Source: Crocinitomix algicola
GTDB lineage: Bacteria; Bacteroidota; Bacteroidia; Flavobacteriales_D; Crocinitomicaceae
Length of the DNA stretch: 64,000 bases
Assembly (NCBI RefSeq): GCF_001661595.2
Contig: NZ_LYPF02000010.1
Span: 1 to 64,000 of the forward strand
Direction of reading: 5' to 3'
Position numbers and translations under genes: made by a program. Shown in pieces: positions 17,736 to 27,366 of the stretch. Within the stretch, counting starts at the first letter, position 1. Each line of letters begins with the position of its first letter. The notes below the pieces were generated by a model, which saw nothing but the letters and a program-made list of their open reading frames with translations, did not search any database and was not told the origin of the DNA.

Positions 17736-20700
17736 CTAACCTATTCGCTCCAAATTTTCGATTGCTTTTGAAACCGACTTTACACCGTTAAAAATTAATC
17801 TCAATTTTCCATTTCGCTCATTCATTTTTACGTCCTGCGGATTTGTTTGAACAAATTTTAAAACTTTAGTAAAATGTGAGGATTGATAATATGGAGAATC
17901 TTGATTAGCGACAAAATAACCGATCATTTTACTTGATTTAATCACTAATTTTTCGAATCCAATTTGTTTTGCCATCCATCGCAGTTCAATAGATTTTATC
18001 AGCTCATGCACCACATCAGGAATAGGACCAAAACGATCGGCTAAATCCGTTTTAAACTGCTCTAAATCTTTTTTGTTATTGGAATTGTCCAGATTTTGAT
18101 AAATCATCAATCGTTCAGCAACGTGATTAATGTATGTATCAGGAATTAATAATTCTAAATCGGTCTCTAATATACAATCTGTAACAAACTCCATGTCATC
18201 CACAGCTTGGTCTTCTTGGAACAACTCTTTAAATTCATTCTGTCGTAATTCTTGAACCGCTTCGTTTAATATTTTTTGATACATTTCGAATCCGATGTCA
18301 GCAATGAAACCAGATTGTTCACCACCTAGTAAATTACCAGCACCGCGAATATCGAGATCTCTCATAGCGATATTAAATCCAGACCCTAAGTCTGAAAAAT
18401 GGGCAACTGCTTCAAGTCTTTTTCTAGAATCTGAAGGTAGGTTATGCATCGGCGGAGCAACGAGATAACAAAAAGCTTTTTTGTTAGATCGACCAACACG
18501 ACCTCTCATTTGATGCAAATCACTCAAACCAAAATTTTGAGCATTATTAATGATAATTGTGTTTGCGTTTGACACATCAATTCCTGATTCAATTATTGTT
18601 GTAGCAACGAGCACATCATACTCACCATTCATAAAATCAGCCATTAGATTTTCCAGCTTTTTTCCGTCCATTTGACCATGACCAATGGCTATACGAACAC
18701 CAGGACAAAGCCGTTGAATCATTCCGCCAACTTCATGAATATTCTGTACCCGATTATGTACAAAAAAGACTTGTCCACCTCGTTGAACCTCATAAGAAAC
18801 TGCATCTCTAATGCGTTCCTCATTGAATGTGATCACCTCGGTATCTACAGGCTGTCGGTTAGGCGGAGGTGTATTGATAATGGATAAGTCTCTTGCCCCC
18901 ATCAAAGAAAACTGCAATGTTCGAGGTATTGGTGTTGCCGTTAAGGTTAAGGTATCAACTGAAGCTCTAAAAAGCTTTAATTTGTCTTTAACACCTACAC
19001 CAAATTTTTGTTCTTCGTCAATTATAATTAAACCTAAATCATTAAATTTTACATTTTTACCTACCAATTTATGCGTTCCAATGATTATGTCAATTTTACC
19101 CTCGGCCAAATTCTTTAGTGTTTCGTTGACTTGTTTGGTTGATTTAAAGCGATTGACATAGTCGATATTGCAAGGCATCCCTTCCATACGTGCTTTAAAA
19201 GTTTTATAATGTTGCAAAGCAAGTATTGTGGTTGGAACTAAAACAGCGACTTGTTTACTATCAGCAACTGCTTTAAACGCTGCTCGAATAGCAATTTCCG
19301 TTTTGCCAAATCCAACATCTCCACAAACTAGGCGGTCCATAGGAGATGGCGACTCCATATCTTCTTTTACAGCTATTGTAGCCTTTAATTGATCTGGGGT
19401 ATCTTCATAAATAAACGAAGCCTCTAATTCATTTTGCAAATATGTATCAGGACTATAAGCAAACCCTTGTTCTTCTTTACGTTTAGCGTATAACTTAATC
19501 AAGTCGTACGCAATTTCCTTAATTTTTGATTTTGTCTTCTTTTTAGTATTGCTCCAAGCCTGAGTTCCAATCTTATTCATTTTAGGAGCAGTGCCTTCTT
19601 TGCCCGTATATTTTGAAATTCTATGCAAGGAATGAATTGACACATAGAGGACATCATTATCTTTATAAACAAGTCTTATCGCTTCTTGTGGTTTACCATT
19701 AACATCTATAATTTCCAAACCGGAAAAACGACCAATACCATGATCAATATGGGTAACATAATCTCCTTTTTGTAGGTTATATATTTCTTTTAGTGTTAAG
19801 GCTTGCTGGTTTTTTCTGAATCCATCTTTGAGCCGAAACCGATGATAGCGTTCGAAAATTTGATGATCGGTATAACACGTGTATTTAAGGTCATTATCTA
19901 TAAACCCTTCATGCAAGGCAAAGGAAAGTGCTGTAAATTGAATACTGGAATGTAAATCTTCAAAAATGGCATATAACCGCTCCACCTGTTTAGCTTGACT
20001 GCTAACAATCATATTGGTAAACCCCGCTTTTTCATGCTTTTTAAAGTCTTCAATCAAGAGTTCAAAGTTTTTATTGAACGAGGGTTGAATACTAAAATTA
20101 AAATGAAAATCATTCTCCTGAAATTCAAATCGTTGTCCAAATTCAATAATAGAATAAGATTGAATGTTTTTTTCAAAGAGTGCCTTGTTAAAGAATAAAT
20201 CAATCGGTGGTGTATGATTTACCGGCGATTCAGGTAAATTATTATAAATATCGAGTGCCTTTTTATATTCTTTATCGAGCGTAGCGGCAGTGATTGCGTA
20301 ATCCTTCAACCAAATATTTGTCTGGTTTGGCAAAAAGGCAAGAATATCTTCTCTCACCTCTTCAGTTATTCTTTTTTGGATGTTAGGCACCACAGTTAAT
20401 CGATTCATTGTTTTAATAGACAATTGATTAACTGGATCAAAGGTTCTTATAGAATCCACTTCATCCCCAAAAAACTCTACACGGTAGGGCACATCGTTCG
20501 AAAAAGAAAAAATATCTATGATTCCACCTCTAACCGCAAATTGACCTGGTTCATATACGAAATCAACTTTTTCAAAATCATATTCAATGAGAAGTTCGTT
20601 AATAAAATCAACGGCATAAGTTTCATTTTTCTTGATTTCAAGAATAGTTTTTGCGAATTGTTTTTTGGTAATTATTTTTTCGAAAAGCGCTTCGGGATAA

Positions 20701-21068
20701 GTAACGATTATGCTCGTATTACCCCTATTAATTCTTTCCAAAACCTCAGCACGAGATACGACATTTGCATTGTCAATTTCCTCAAGTTGATAAGGTTTTT
20801 TGTAGCTATGCGGAAAGAAGAGGATATTTGAAGCATTTTTATTCAAATTTTCTAAGTCATTAAAAAAATAAGCAGCCTCTTCTTTATCCGATAAGACAAA
20901 GAGGTGCGAACTGTTTCCATTTTTTAAAATTCCATGAGCGACTACCGCCGCGGAAGATCCAACCAAACCTTTGAGACTAATTTTCACGGCCTCTTCTTGC
21001 AAAAGCGATGAAATAGATTTGATTTTATCTGAATTTTGATAGGATTGTTTGAATTCTTCGACCGTCAT
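17736..21068 (-). CDS. mfd: Transcription-repair coupling factor
   Basis: An 1110-residue Mfd. It has UvrB-like N-terminal domains (AVRGGIIDIFSFSN), the RNA polymerase-interacting CarD-like domain (LQKGDYVTHIDHGIGRFSGLE), an SF2/RecG-like motor with Walker A GDVGFGKTE near 582, DEEQ box IIDEEQKFGV, TATPIPRTL, and the C-terminal TRCF domain. It displaces stalled RNA polymerase and recruits excision repair. Length is normal. The repeat-like element at 21122-21210 lies just upstream of its start. Confidence 0.97.
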   Translation of the reverse strand: MTVEEFKQSYQNSDKIKSISSLLQEEAVKISLKGLVGSSAAVVAHGILKNGNSSHLFVLSDKEEAAYFFNDLENLNKNASNILFFPHSYKKPYQLEEIDNANVVSRAEVLERINRGNTSIIVTYPEALFEKIITKKQFAKTILEIKKNETYAVDFINELLIEYDFEKVDFVYEPGQFAVRGGIIDIFSFSNDVPYRVEFFGDEVDSIRTFDPVNQLSIKTMNRLTVVPNIQKRITEEVREDILAFLPNQTNIWLKDYAITAATLDKEYKKALDIYNNLPESPVNHTPPIDLFFNKALFEKNIQSYSIIEFGQRFEFQENDFHFNFSIQPSFNKNFELLIEDFKKHEKAGFTNMIVSSQAKQVERLYAIFEDLHSSIQFTALSFALHEGFIDNDLKYTCYTDHQIFERYHRFRLKDGFRKNQQALTLKEIYNLQKGDYVTHIDHGIGRFSGLEIIDVNGKPQEAIRLVYKDNDVLYVSIHSLHRISKYTGKEGTAPKMNKIGTQAWSNTKKKTKSKIKEIAYDLIKLYAKRKEEQGFAYSPDTYLQNELEASFIYEDTPDQLKATIAVKEDMESPSPMDRLVCGDVGFGKTEIAIRAAFKAVADSKQVAVLVPTTILALQHYKTFKARMEGMPCNIDYVNRFKSTKQVNETLKNLAEGKIDIIIGTHKLVGKNVKFNDLGLIIIDEEQKFGVGVKDKLKLFRASVDTLTLTATPIPRTLQFSLMGARDLSIINTPPPNRQPVDTEVITFNEERIRDAVSYEVQRGGQVFFVHNRVQNIHEVGGMIQRLCPGVRIAIGHGQMDGKKLENLMADFMNGEYDVLVATTIIESGIDVSNANTIIINNAQNFGLSDLHQMRGRVGRSNKKAFCYLVAPPMHNLPSDSRKRLEAVAHFSDLGSGFNIAMRDLDIRGAGNLLGGEQSGFIADIGFEMYQKILNEAVQELRQNEFKELFQEDQAVDDMEFVTDCILETDLELLIPDTYINHVAERLMIYQNLDNSNNKKDLEQFKTDLADRFGPIPDVVHELIKSIELRWMAKQIGFEKLVIKSSKMIGYFVANQDSPYYQSSHFTKVLKFVQTNPQDVKMNERNGKLRLIFNGVKSVSKAIENLERIG

Positions 21069-21121
21069 GAGTGCAAATTTACGGCTAAAAAATTAGAAAA
21101 CTATTCATATTTCGCACAAAT

Positions 21122-21210
21122 GCCTGGCTTAGGGATTGCAGTGTTTGAGCCCCTTCCAATTGTTTGGAAGGGCGAGTACGAAAAGCCCGACCCCACCGGG
21201 GTAAGCCCCA
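21122..21210 (+). repeat. Structured intergenic element (AGGGATTGCAG...CCCGACCCC)
   Basis: Between the TonB receptor stop and the mfd start lies a GC-rich island in AT-rich DNA. It contains AGGGATTGCAG, a perfect 9-bp hairpin CCCTTCCAA (21151-21159) with TTGGAAGGG (21164-21172), then AAAGCCCGACCCC and a CCCC-ACC-GGGG hairpin ending GTAAGCCCC. From memory, similar AGGGATTGCAG ... AGCCCGACCC blocks recur between genes in many flavobacterial genomes; I cannot confirm copy number here. Confidence 0.6.
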
Positions 21211-21214
21211 ATCA

Positions 21215-23557
21215 TTAAAAATAGATTCTGTACTGACCAATGGGTAAAAACCCCGTTTGATAGGTTGTTTTTATGGAACCTGATTTGTCACTAAACTCTT
21301 GGTAAAAAATATTTCTACGATTGGTAATATTTTGCATATCAACCGCCCATTCTTGAGTTACATTTTTGCCAATAATTTTAAAACCTACCCTGAAATCGCC
21401 TCGCGCATAATTACTATATTTTGCATTAAAAATATTATTTTGATCTCGAATTTCTTCACCGGCGATTTGACTTTCAGCCAACAAAATTGGTGTGTACCGT
21501 CTACCACCATTTATCATAAATTTACCATCAAGCGTTAACGCCATTTTTCCTTCTGCAAACCTAAACTCATAACCGATTAAAACATTGCTTGTAAAATTTC
21601 CGTTGAAGGCCGTATTGTATTTGTTGCCGTTACTTGCCGTGTAGAATGATTCGTAAATTGAACCTGTAATTAAAAAATAAAACCCTTTATCTAAGTATTT
21701 TTCCAGGGTTAATTCGGCCCCATAATTTTCACCAGTACCATCAGATTTTAAATCTGCAGGAATAATACTGACATAATCAGCTCCAAAATTTAAAATGGAA
21801 TACGAAGATTCTTGAATTTGAACTGGAATGTCAAATAGGTATTGATAATAGGCTTCAATTTTTGCATTAATACCAAACGGAAACCTACGTTGATACCCCA
21901 ATACAAAGTGATGACTTTTACTGAAATCTAAATTTCTATTTGGTTCTTGAATATCGCCTCCAATATTGGTTTGCAAAAAGTATAATTCGATGGGCTGCAT
22001 TTGACTATGTAATCCATAACCTATACTTATTCGATCCTTATTAGACAATTGATAAGCGCCACCAAAACGTGGTTCAATTGACGCACTATTATTCAAGGTT
22101 AATCCTTGAAAATGTGCTCCAAAATTTAAAGTAATATTTGCCGTTGGGCGTAATTGGTACTGGACATAAGGTTGATACAAAAATGTTTCTCCTTCATAAG
22201 ATCTCAGTGTAAAATAACCTTCTTCTGGGTTAGTGAAGACTGAGTCTTGTAAATTCATAAAATAAAGGTCAGAATGGAATCCAACTTTAATCAAGTGCTT
22301 TGCCGAGAGTTTATAATTATAGAATAAATCAAGCGTTTGTTTGCTTATCGTTGAGTTACTTCCGTAAGTCGTAAAAGGGTTACTAAAGTTTGCATCAACG
22401 GTGTCATTTAAAACATTATTGATAGCAGTTTGAAGACCTACAGCAAAGTTAAGGTAGGATTTTGAACCGATTCTTTGTCGATGAGACACACCTATAACAC
22501 CGACTGTTGATTGAAAACGTGTATTACTGAAATCGAGAGCAAATAAGTCTGAGCTATCTGCTTCTTCTGCTAGGATATTTATGGTACTTAACCCTCCAAT
22601 TCCAAAAACAGAAGTTAATCCTTTTTTCGACGGGAAGTTCAATTTAAAACTTGCGTCTTGATAATTGGGTACAGCAGTAGATCCAAAATTTATTCCCATA
22701 ACTTTAAATAAACCAAGTGTTGAATAGCGATAGTTAAGGAGATAAGATGAGCCCTTCTTCTTGGAAATAGGTCCTTCAAGCATAAGCTCTAAGCCATTAA
22801 ACCCGAATTGAAACATACGTTCGTGCTCTTCATTGTTACCATTTCGCATGTTCAGATCAAAAACACCCGCAAGCGCATTTCCATATTCTGCAGGGAAAGC
22901 ACCAGTCATAAAATCAGAGTTAGCAAGAACGTTATTGTTTAACATACTAATTGGTCCTCCTGTTGTTCCAAATCGTGCAAAATGATTGGGGTTTGGAATA
23001 TCAATGCCATTCATTCTAAACAGCACACCTGAAGGAGAATTCCCACGAATTACGATATCATTTCTTGAATCGTCCGCTCCTTGAACGCCTGCAAAATTTT
23101 GCGCCATACGGGCAACATCATTTTTACTTCCGGCGTATCGGTTTGATTCTTCAACGGAAAATGACCGATTACTAACGGTGGTCATTTGGTTGATAGTTTC
23201 TCCTTTTTTAGTTGCTTCAACTGTTACGACATCGATAATATTGACAGACTCCGTCATACCAATTGTAAGGATTAAGTCTTTCGAACTCAAATCAAGGTTA
23301 GGTCGTAAATAGTTTTCATATCCAATAAAAGACACTTGCAAGTCGTACCTTCCAACCGGTACATTTTCAAGTCTAAACTCACCCTCTAAATTGGTCATGG
23401 TTCCAATAAGAGGTTCAGTACCCAACAGCACAACTCTAGCTCCAATGAGTGGTTCAAATGTTTCATTGTCCGTCACTGTACCTCGAATTGTTTTTTCAAT
23501 TGTTTGCCCAAAAACAACTGTAACTGAAATAGAAACTAAAAATAAAAGCACTTTCAT
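21215..23557 (-). CDS. TonB-dependent outer membrane receptor
   Basis: A 780-residue receptor. Start chosen at 23557 because MKVLLFLVSISVTVVFGQ is a clean signal peptide; the frame runs 24 codons further upstream without one. A carboxypeptidase-regulatory-like domain follows (IRGTVTDNETFEPLIGARV), then a plug domain (MAQNFAGVQGADDSRNDIVIRGNSPSGVLFRMNG in two pieces) and a long beta-barrel ending in aromatic IYF. The ligand is unknown and no SusD-like partner is adjacent. Confidence 0.9.
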   Translation of the reverse strand: MKVLLFLVSISVTVVFGQTIEKTIRGTVTDNETFEPLIGARVVLLGTEPLIGTMTNLEGEFRLENVPVGRYDLQVSFIGYENYLRPNLDLSSKDLILTIGMTESVNIIDVVTVEATKKGETINQMTTVSNRSFSVEESNRYAGSKNDVARMAQNFAGVQGADDSRNDIVIRGNSPSGVLFRMNGIDIPNPNHFARFGTTGGPISMLNNNVLANSDFMTGAFPAEYGNALAGVFDLNMRNGNNEEHERMFQFGFNGLELMLEGPISKKKGSSYLLNYRYSTLGLFKVMGINFGSTAVPNYQDASFKLNFPSKKGLTSVFGIGGLSTINILAEEADSSDLFALDFSNTRFQSTVGVIGVSHRQRIGSKSYLNFAVGLQTAINNVLNDTVDANFSNPFTTYGSNSTISKQTLDLFYNYKLSAKHLIKVGFHSDLYFMNLQDSVFTNPEEGYFTLRSYEGETFLYQPYVQYQLRPTANITLNFGAHFQGLTLNNSASIEPRFGGAYQLSNKDRISIGYGLHSQMQPIELYFLQTNIGGDIQEPNRNLDFSKSHHFVLGYQRRFPFGINAKIEAYYQYLFDIPVQIQESSYSILNFGADYVSIIPADLKSDGTGENYGAELTLEKYLDKGFYFLITGSIYESFYTASNGNKYNTAFNGNFTSNVLIGYEFRFAEGKMALTLDGKFMINGGRRYTPILLAESQIAGEEIRDQNNIFNAKYSNYARGDFRVGFKIIGKNVTQEWAVDMQNITNRRNIFYQEFSDKSGSIKTTYQTGFLPIGQYRIYF

Positions 23558-23669
23558 AAGAACGTGAGTTAAGTTTGGTTTTATAAAAGTAGTTATGATA
23601 ATCAACAAACCTCCCCTAAAAGACACCAATAATCATTAAATTTCTAATTCCCTGATCTTTTAATTTCAG

Positions 23670-24059
23670 CTATTTTGCCAAACGATCTTTTACATACTCC
23701 ACTTTTGTTTTGCCGTGCGGAGCAGGTTTCCCGTCAGAACCGAGGTTAACCATAACAACCTTGTCAATCTTTATAATTGTTTGGCGGGTCATTTTGTTTC
23801 GAACTTCGCATTTTAAGGTCAAACTACTTTTTCCAAACTTAACTACTTCAATGCCTATTTCAACAATATCTCCTTTTTCAGCAGCACTCACAAAATTTAT
23901 TTCCGACATAAACTTTGTTACCACCCTTTGATTCTCGAGCTGAACAATGGCATACAGCGCTGCTTCTTCATCAATCCATTGCATTAATCTGCCACCAAAC
24001 AAGGTTGCATTGGGATTTAAATCTTCGGGTTTTACCCATTTTCTTGTGTGAAATTTCAT
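23670..24059 (-). CDS. Acyl-CoA thioesterase (hotdog, YciA-like)
   Basis: A 129-residue hotdog-fold thioesterase of the YciA/BACH type: DLNPNATLFGGRLMQWIDEEAALYA holds the conserved N-x-x-G-x-LF-GG-x-L and catalytic Asp, followed by KFMSEINFVSAAEKGDIVEIG. It would hydrolyse acyl-CoA thioesters. Stands alone between the TonB receptor and the thioredoxin gene (divergent). Confidence 0.9.
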   Translation of the reverse strand: MKFHTRKWVKPEDLNPNATLFGGRLMQWIDEEAALYAIVQLENQRVVTKFMSEINFVSAAEKGDIVEIGIEVVKFGKSSLTLKCEVRNKMTRQTIIKIDKVVMVNLGSDGKPAPHGKTKVEYVKDRLAK

Positions 24060-24257
24060 ATGTTAAATATCTAATATTAATGACGATTTACACCGTCAAA
24101 ACTTACCAAAAATCGAACGTTTTTATTTTTAAGAAATTATGTTGACACTTATTTTTTTTTGATAGGAATTCAATATTCTAACTGCACACTTTTGGAGGAG
24201 TAACAATTGTTACAATGCATCTTTTCAATTCTTAGTAATTTTGCACAAAAAAGATCA

Positions 24258-24623
24258 ATGAAGACAGTTAAGTTAACGACGGAAATGTTCAAAAAAGAAG
24301 TTTTTGATTACACAACCGAAAAAGATTGGAATTACAAAGGCAAAGTTCCTGCATTAATAGATTTCTATGCGGATTGGTGTGGTCCATGTCAGATGATTGC
24401 GCCTATTCTTGAAGAATTAGCTGCTGAATATGGAGATCAACTAATCATTTATAAAGTTGACACAGAAGCAGAACAAGAATTATCAGCTGTATTTCAAATA
24501 AGAAGTATACCAAGCATGTTGTTCATTCCGTTAAACAAACAGCCGATGATGCAAGCAGGTGCATTACCAAAGCCACACCTTAAAGAGGCGATTGATAAAG
24601 AACTACTAGGCATCGACGCTTAA
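24258..24623 (+). CDS. Thioredoxin
   Basis: A 121-residue thioredoxin with active site WCGPC (FYADWCGPCQMIAPILEEL), KVDTEAEQELSAVFQIRSIPSMLFI and the cis-Pro in IPSM. An upstream in-frame start at 24207 would overlap the -7 element TAATTTTG (24236-24243), so the ATG at 24258 is preferred. No signal peptide, so cytoplasmic. Convergent with the NRDE gene. Confidence 0.94.
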   Translation: MKTVKLTTEMFKKEVFDYTTEKDWNYKGKVPALIDFYADWCGPCQMIAPILEELAAEYGDQLIIYKVDTEAEQELSAVFQIRSIPSMLFIPLNKQPMMQAGALPKPHLKEAIDKELLGIDA

Positions 24624-24629
24624 GCAATT

Positions 24630-25337
24630 TCATATCGACATAGCCTCTACTGTTTTCAAATCTTCATCCATTTGAAAATAAGACATTGTGCAATGTGATT
24701 GTCCTAAAACAATTTGCGTTGTGCTAACAGTGTTCACATGCTGACTATTTTCAAGCAACAAACCATTCTGATTTTCAGAAGATTGATGCATTTGCCAAAC
24801 CGCATTCGGTGTTCTTTCATGTAGCTCATTCGACCAATCATGAAAAATCCTTGCTCGTCGTTCACGTTGATCCTTGGGGTAAAGGGTGTGAGCAGACCAA
24901 ATTTCGGGTTGATTTGCATCTGCCTCATCAATCCATTTTTCCTTACCATTCCATCGAACTATACTAATTTTATCTGCATTTTTCGGAATGATTAAAAGGG
25001 TAAACGGGTGAGCATTCATGATTGAATCATCTTGGTAGAACTGTTGGATGTTTTCACGTTTAAAACTATCGAGTAAAACTTGTCCTCTGCTATATTTGGC
25101 AGTAGTACCAAGCCAAGAAACTTCATCTGGAGCACCATTTAACACGCAAGAAATTTGACCTGTTTCAGCTATCGCAACCCAAGTACCTCCCGCCAATTGA
25201 TCTTGAGGAAATAATAAGCGTTGACCCTCGATATTATGAATTGCGGGCGGAGAGGTCGGCCGACTCACGTTCTCATCGCGGTTAGTCGTGAAAATGACTC
25301 GTCCTTTCTTATCCTTTAAATAAGTTGCAGTACACAT
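24630..25337 (-). CDS. NRDE/TANGO2-family protein
   Basis: A 235-residue protein starting MCTATYL with the NRDE signature TTNRDENVSRPT (about 23-34) and AGGTWVAI. The Cys2 position is consistent with a candidate N-terminal nucleophile after Met removal; the family fold resembles Ntn hydrolases. The 51 codons upstream in the same frame are not protein-like, so the ATG at 25337 is the start. Function of bacterial NRDE proteins is not established; a role in haem or lipid handling has been suggested for eukaryotic relatives. Confidence 0.87.
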   Translation of the reverse strand: MCTATYLKDKKGRVIFTTNRDENVSRPTSPPAIHNIEGQRLLFPQDQLAGGTWVAIAETGQISCVLNGAPDEVSWLGTTAKYSRGQVLLDSFKRENIQQFYQDDSIMNAHPFTLLIIPKNADKISIVRWNGKEKWIDEADANQPEIWSAHTLYPKDQRERRARIFHDWSNELHERTPNAVWQMHQSSENQNGLLLENSQHVNTVSTTQIVLGQSHCTMSYFQMDEDLKTVEAMSI

Positions 25338-25501
25338 AAAGTTCTTGTTTATCAATAAATATACATGTTGTACGTACAAAATTAGGGATAATGAACGTAA
25401 TGAATGTTGGAATAGTGTACAATCCATCCATTTAAAAATAGAGGACACAAGTTCAAACTGCTGCCAATTTATACTTATTTTAGTGAGCAAAAATTAACAC
25501 A

Positions 25502-25819
25502 ATGAAAAAGAAAATTTTATTCGGATCGTTTTTAAGCTTTTTATTTGCAGTTAGTTCATGTGGATCCTTAACTGAATCTGAAGCAAAAACAATGTTAAAT
25601 GCAGAGGCTGAAAGTTTAGCTTTATCCGCATGTGACTGTATTAATAATTTGGCAGTAGAGGGAGATCAATTAATCGAAGAAGTTGCGACTTGCAATGGAA
25701 ACGCACAATCTAAGCTTGATCAAAAAGCGAATGACGAAGGAATTACGGACAACTACCCAGAAGTTGTAGAAGACGCCCACCAACTATTTTTTGAAGCCGT
25801 ACAAAGCTGCACCAAATAA
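25502..25819 (+). CDS. Small lipoprotein of unknown function
   Basis: A 105-residue protein with lipobox VSSCGS (Cys20) after a basic-hydrophobic signal. The mature part is alpha-helical and acidic with four cysteines in two pairs (CDC near 44-46; C at about 64 and 103), which could form disulfides. Eight bases separate it from the MORN/TonB gene, suggesting an operon. Confidence 0.75.
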   Translation: MKKKILFGSFLSFLFAVSSCGSLTESEAKTMLNAEAESLALSACDCINNLAVEGDQLIEEVATCNGNAQSKLDQKANDEGITDNYPEVVEDAHQLFFEAVQSCTK

Positions 25820-25827
25820 ACTACTTA

Positions 25828-26847
25828 ATGAAGTACTCCTTAATAGTCCTATTTACAGGATTTATCGCCTATTGCAATGCTCAAAATGACACAATCGTTC
25901 GTTATTTTGACCTTGATTGGAATGAATGTAAAGAGAAAAAAGCAACCTACTATTCTAAACGGTTGGAGCTACCGGATAGCAACTTTTACTACACGCAAGG
26001 AAAGAAAGATCGTTATCCTAGTTTTGAAGGGATATTTAAAGGAAATGATCTGAGTACGATTAATGGCTTTTACAAAAAATACAATTATCAAGGTAATCTT
26101 GTTTACGAGGGTAATTTTCAGAACAATTCAAAAGAAGGGAATTGGAAATATTATCATAACAATCAAAATCTTGAAAGTAAAGGCGCATATAAAAACAATC
26201 AACGGACTGGAGTATGGGAGTTTTATTCGAAAGATGGAGAATTAAATAAAAAATGTGGTTATTTAGATAATAAATTACATGGCGTGTACGAAATATGGAC
26301 AAATTCAACGTTGATTGATTCAGGTAGATTTGAAGAGAACAAAGAAGTTGATACTTGGCGTGGATTTCACTCAAACGGTCAGTTAGCGTATGAAGGGAAA
26401 TTTAATTCGAAAGGAAGTAAAACCGGTGTATGGACGTATTATTATGAAAATGGCCAATTGAGTTCTCAAGAAGAATTTATCTCAATTGACTCCGTAAAAC
26501 GAGAGTTTTATGATACCTCAGGAAATTCAATTGCGTATGAAGGCGAGGAATTTATTGATCCAAAATTCTATGGAAATGAAAGTGCTTTATCACGCTATAT
26601 AATGCAAAACATCGAATATCCCGAAGAGGCGCGAGAAAATGGAGAACAAGGGATTGCGTATGTAGGCTTTACCATTATGAGAGATGGAAGTATAGAAGAT
26701 GTACACATTATGAGAGGTGTTTCCAAATCAATTGATGAAGAAGCAGTTAAACTCGTTCAAAACATGCCAAAATGGGAACCTGGGAAATCCTATGGGCATC
26801 CAATTCGAGTTAGATTTACGTTACCTATCAGATTCACACTAGGATAA
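25828..26847 (+). CDS. Secreted MORN-repeat protein with TonB C-terminal domain
   Basis: A 339-residue protein with signal peptide (to about residue 18, CNAQN). Six or so MORN-variant repeats follow (GNFQNNSKEGNWKYYHNNQNL, GVWEFYSKDGEL, WRGFHSNGQLAYEGKF, GVWTYYYENGQLSSQEEF). The last about 85 residues match a TonB C-terminal domain (YPEEARENGEQGIAYVGFTIMRDGS ... MPKWEPG). It lacks the Pro-rich linker and inner-membrane anchor of true TonB, so the domain may serve protein contacts in the periplasm rather than energy transfer. Confidence 0.85.
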   Translation: MKYSLIVLFTGFIAYCNAQNDTIVRYFDLDWNECKEKKATYYSKRLELPDSNFYYTQGKKDRYPSFEGIFKGNDLSTINGFYKKYNYQGNLVYEGNFQNNSKEGNWKYYHNNQNLESKGAYKNNQRTGVWEFYSKDGELNKKCGYLDNKLHGVYEIWTNSTLIDSGRFEENKEVDTWRGFHSNGQLAYEGKFNSKGSKTGVWTYYYENGQLSSQEEFISIDSVKREFYDTSGNSIAYEGEEFIDPKFYGNESALSRYIMQNIEYPEEARENGEQGIAYVGFTIMRDGSIEDVHIMRGVSKSIDEEAVKLVQNMPKWEPGKSYGHPIRVRFTLPIRFTLG

Positions 26848-26889
26848 TACCTTAATTTTTAGTACATTAATGTCATAAACCCAAAATTT

Positions 26890-27366
26890 ATGACACTCGA
26901 AACAATTTGCTCCACTTGTAAAGAGATTACCACTCATCATTATTCTGTGAAGAGTAGAAATGAACTTGCTAAAAAATACGGTGAAAAAATCCGAGTAAGG
27001 TGCTGTAATTGTAATAAAGAAGAACAACTTTCTGTTGATGACTTTAAAGCTGTAATAAATATTCGTTTACGGATATATTTGGGCTTAATAGCCCTCGGTT
27101 TTTCTTTTATTCTTCCTACTTTTCTTTTTTACAGACTAACAGCACATACCTTTTTATCAGATAGTATTTTAATCGGTTTATTCGCAGCACCACTTATTTT
27201 AACATTCTACTATTATCAGCAAAATCAAAAAGCGATTCAACGTTTTAACCGTAGAAAGCTAAGAAAATACAGCGTATCTACCAAAGTCAACGGAACCAAT
27301 CAAATCAAAAAAATCATTCCATTAGAACGTAACAAGACCAATGCAGGCACAGAAATACATAGTTAA
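26890..27366 (+). CDS. Zinc-ribbon membrane protein of unknown function
   Basis: A 158-residue protein. Two CxxC knuckles (CSTC near 7 and CCNC near 39) suggest a small zinc ribbon, followed by two membrane helices (about 61-81 and 89-107) and a basic C-terminal tail. Its stop overlaps the convergent acetyltransferase by 4 bp. Family not recognised. Confidence 0.7.
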   Translation: MTLETICSTCKEITTHHYSVKSRNELAKKYGEKIRVRCCNCNKEEQLSVDDFKAVINIRLRIYLGLIALGFSFILPTFLFYRLTAHTFLSDSILIGLFAAPLILTFYYYQQNQKAIQRFNRRKLRKYSVSTKVNGTNQIKKIIPLERNKTNAGTEIHS

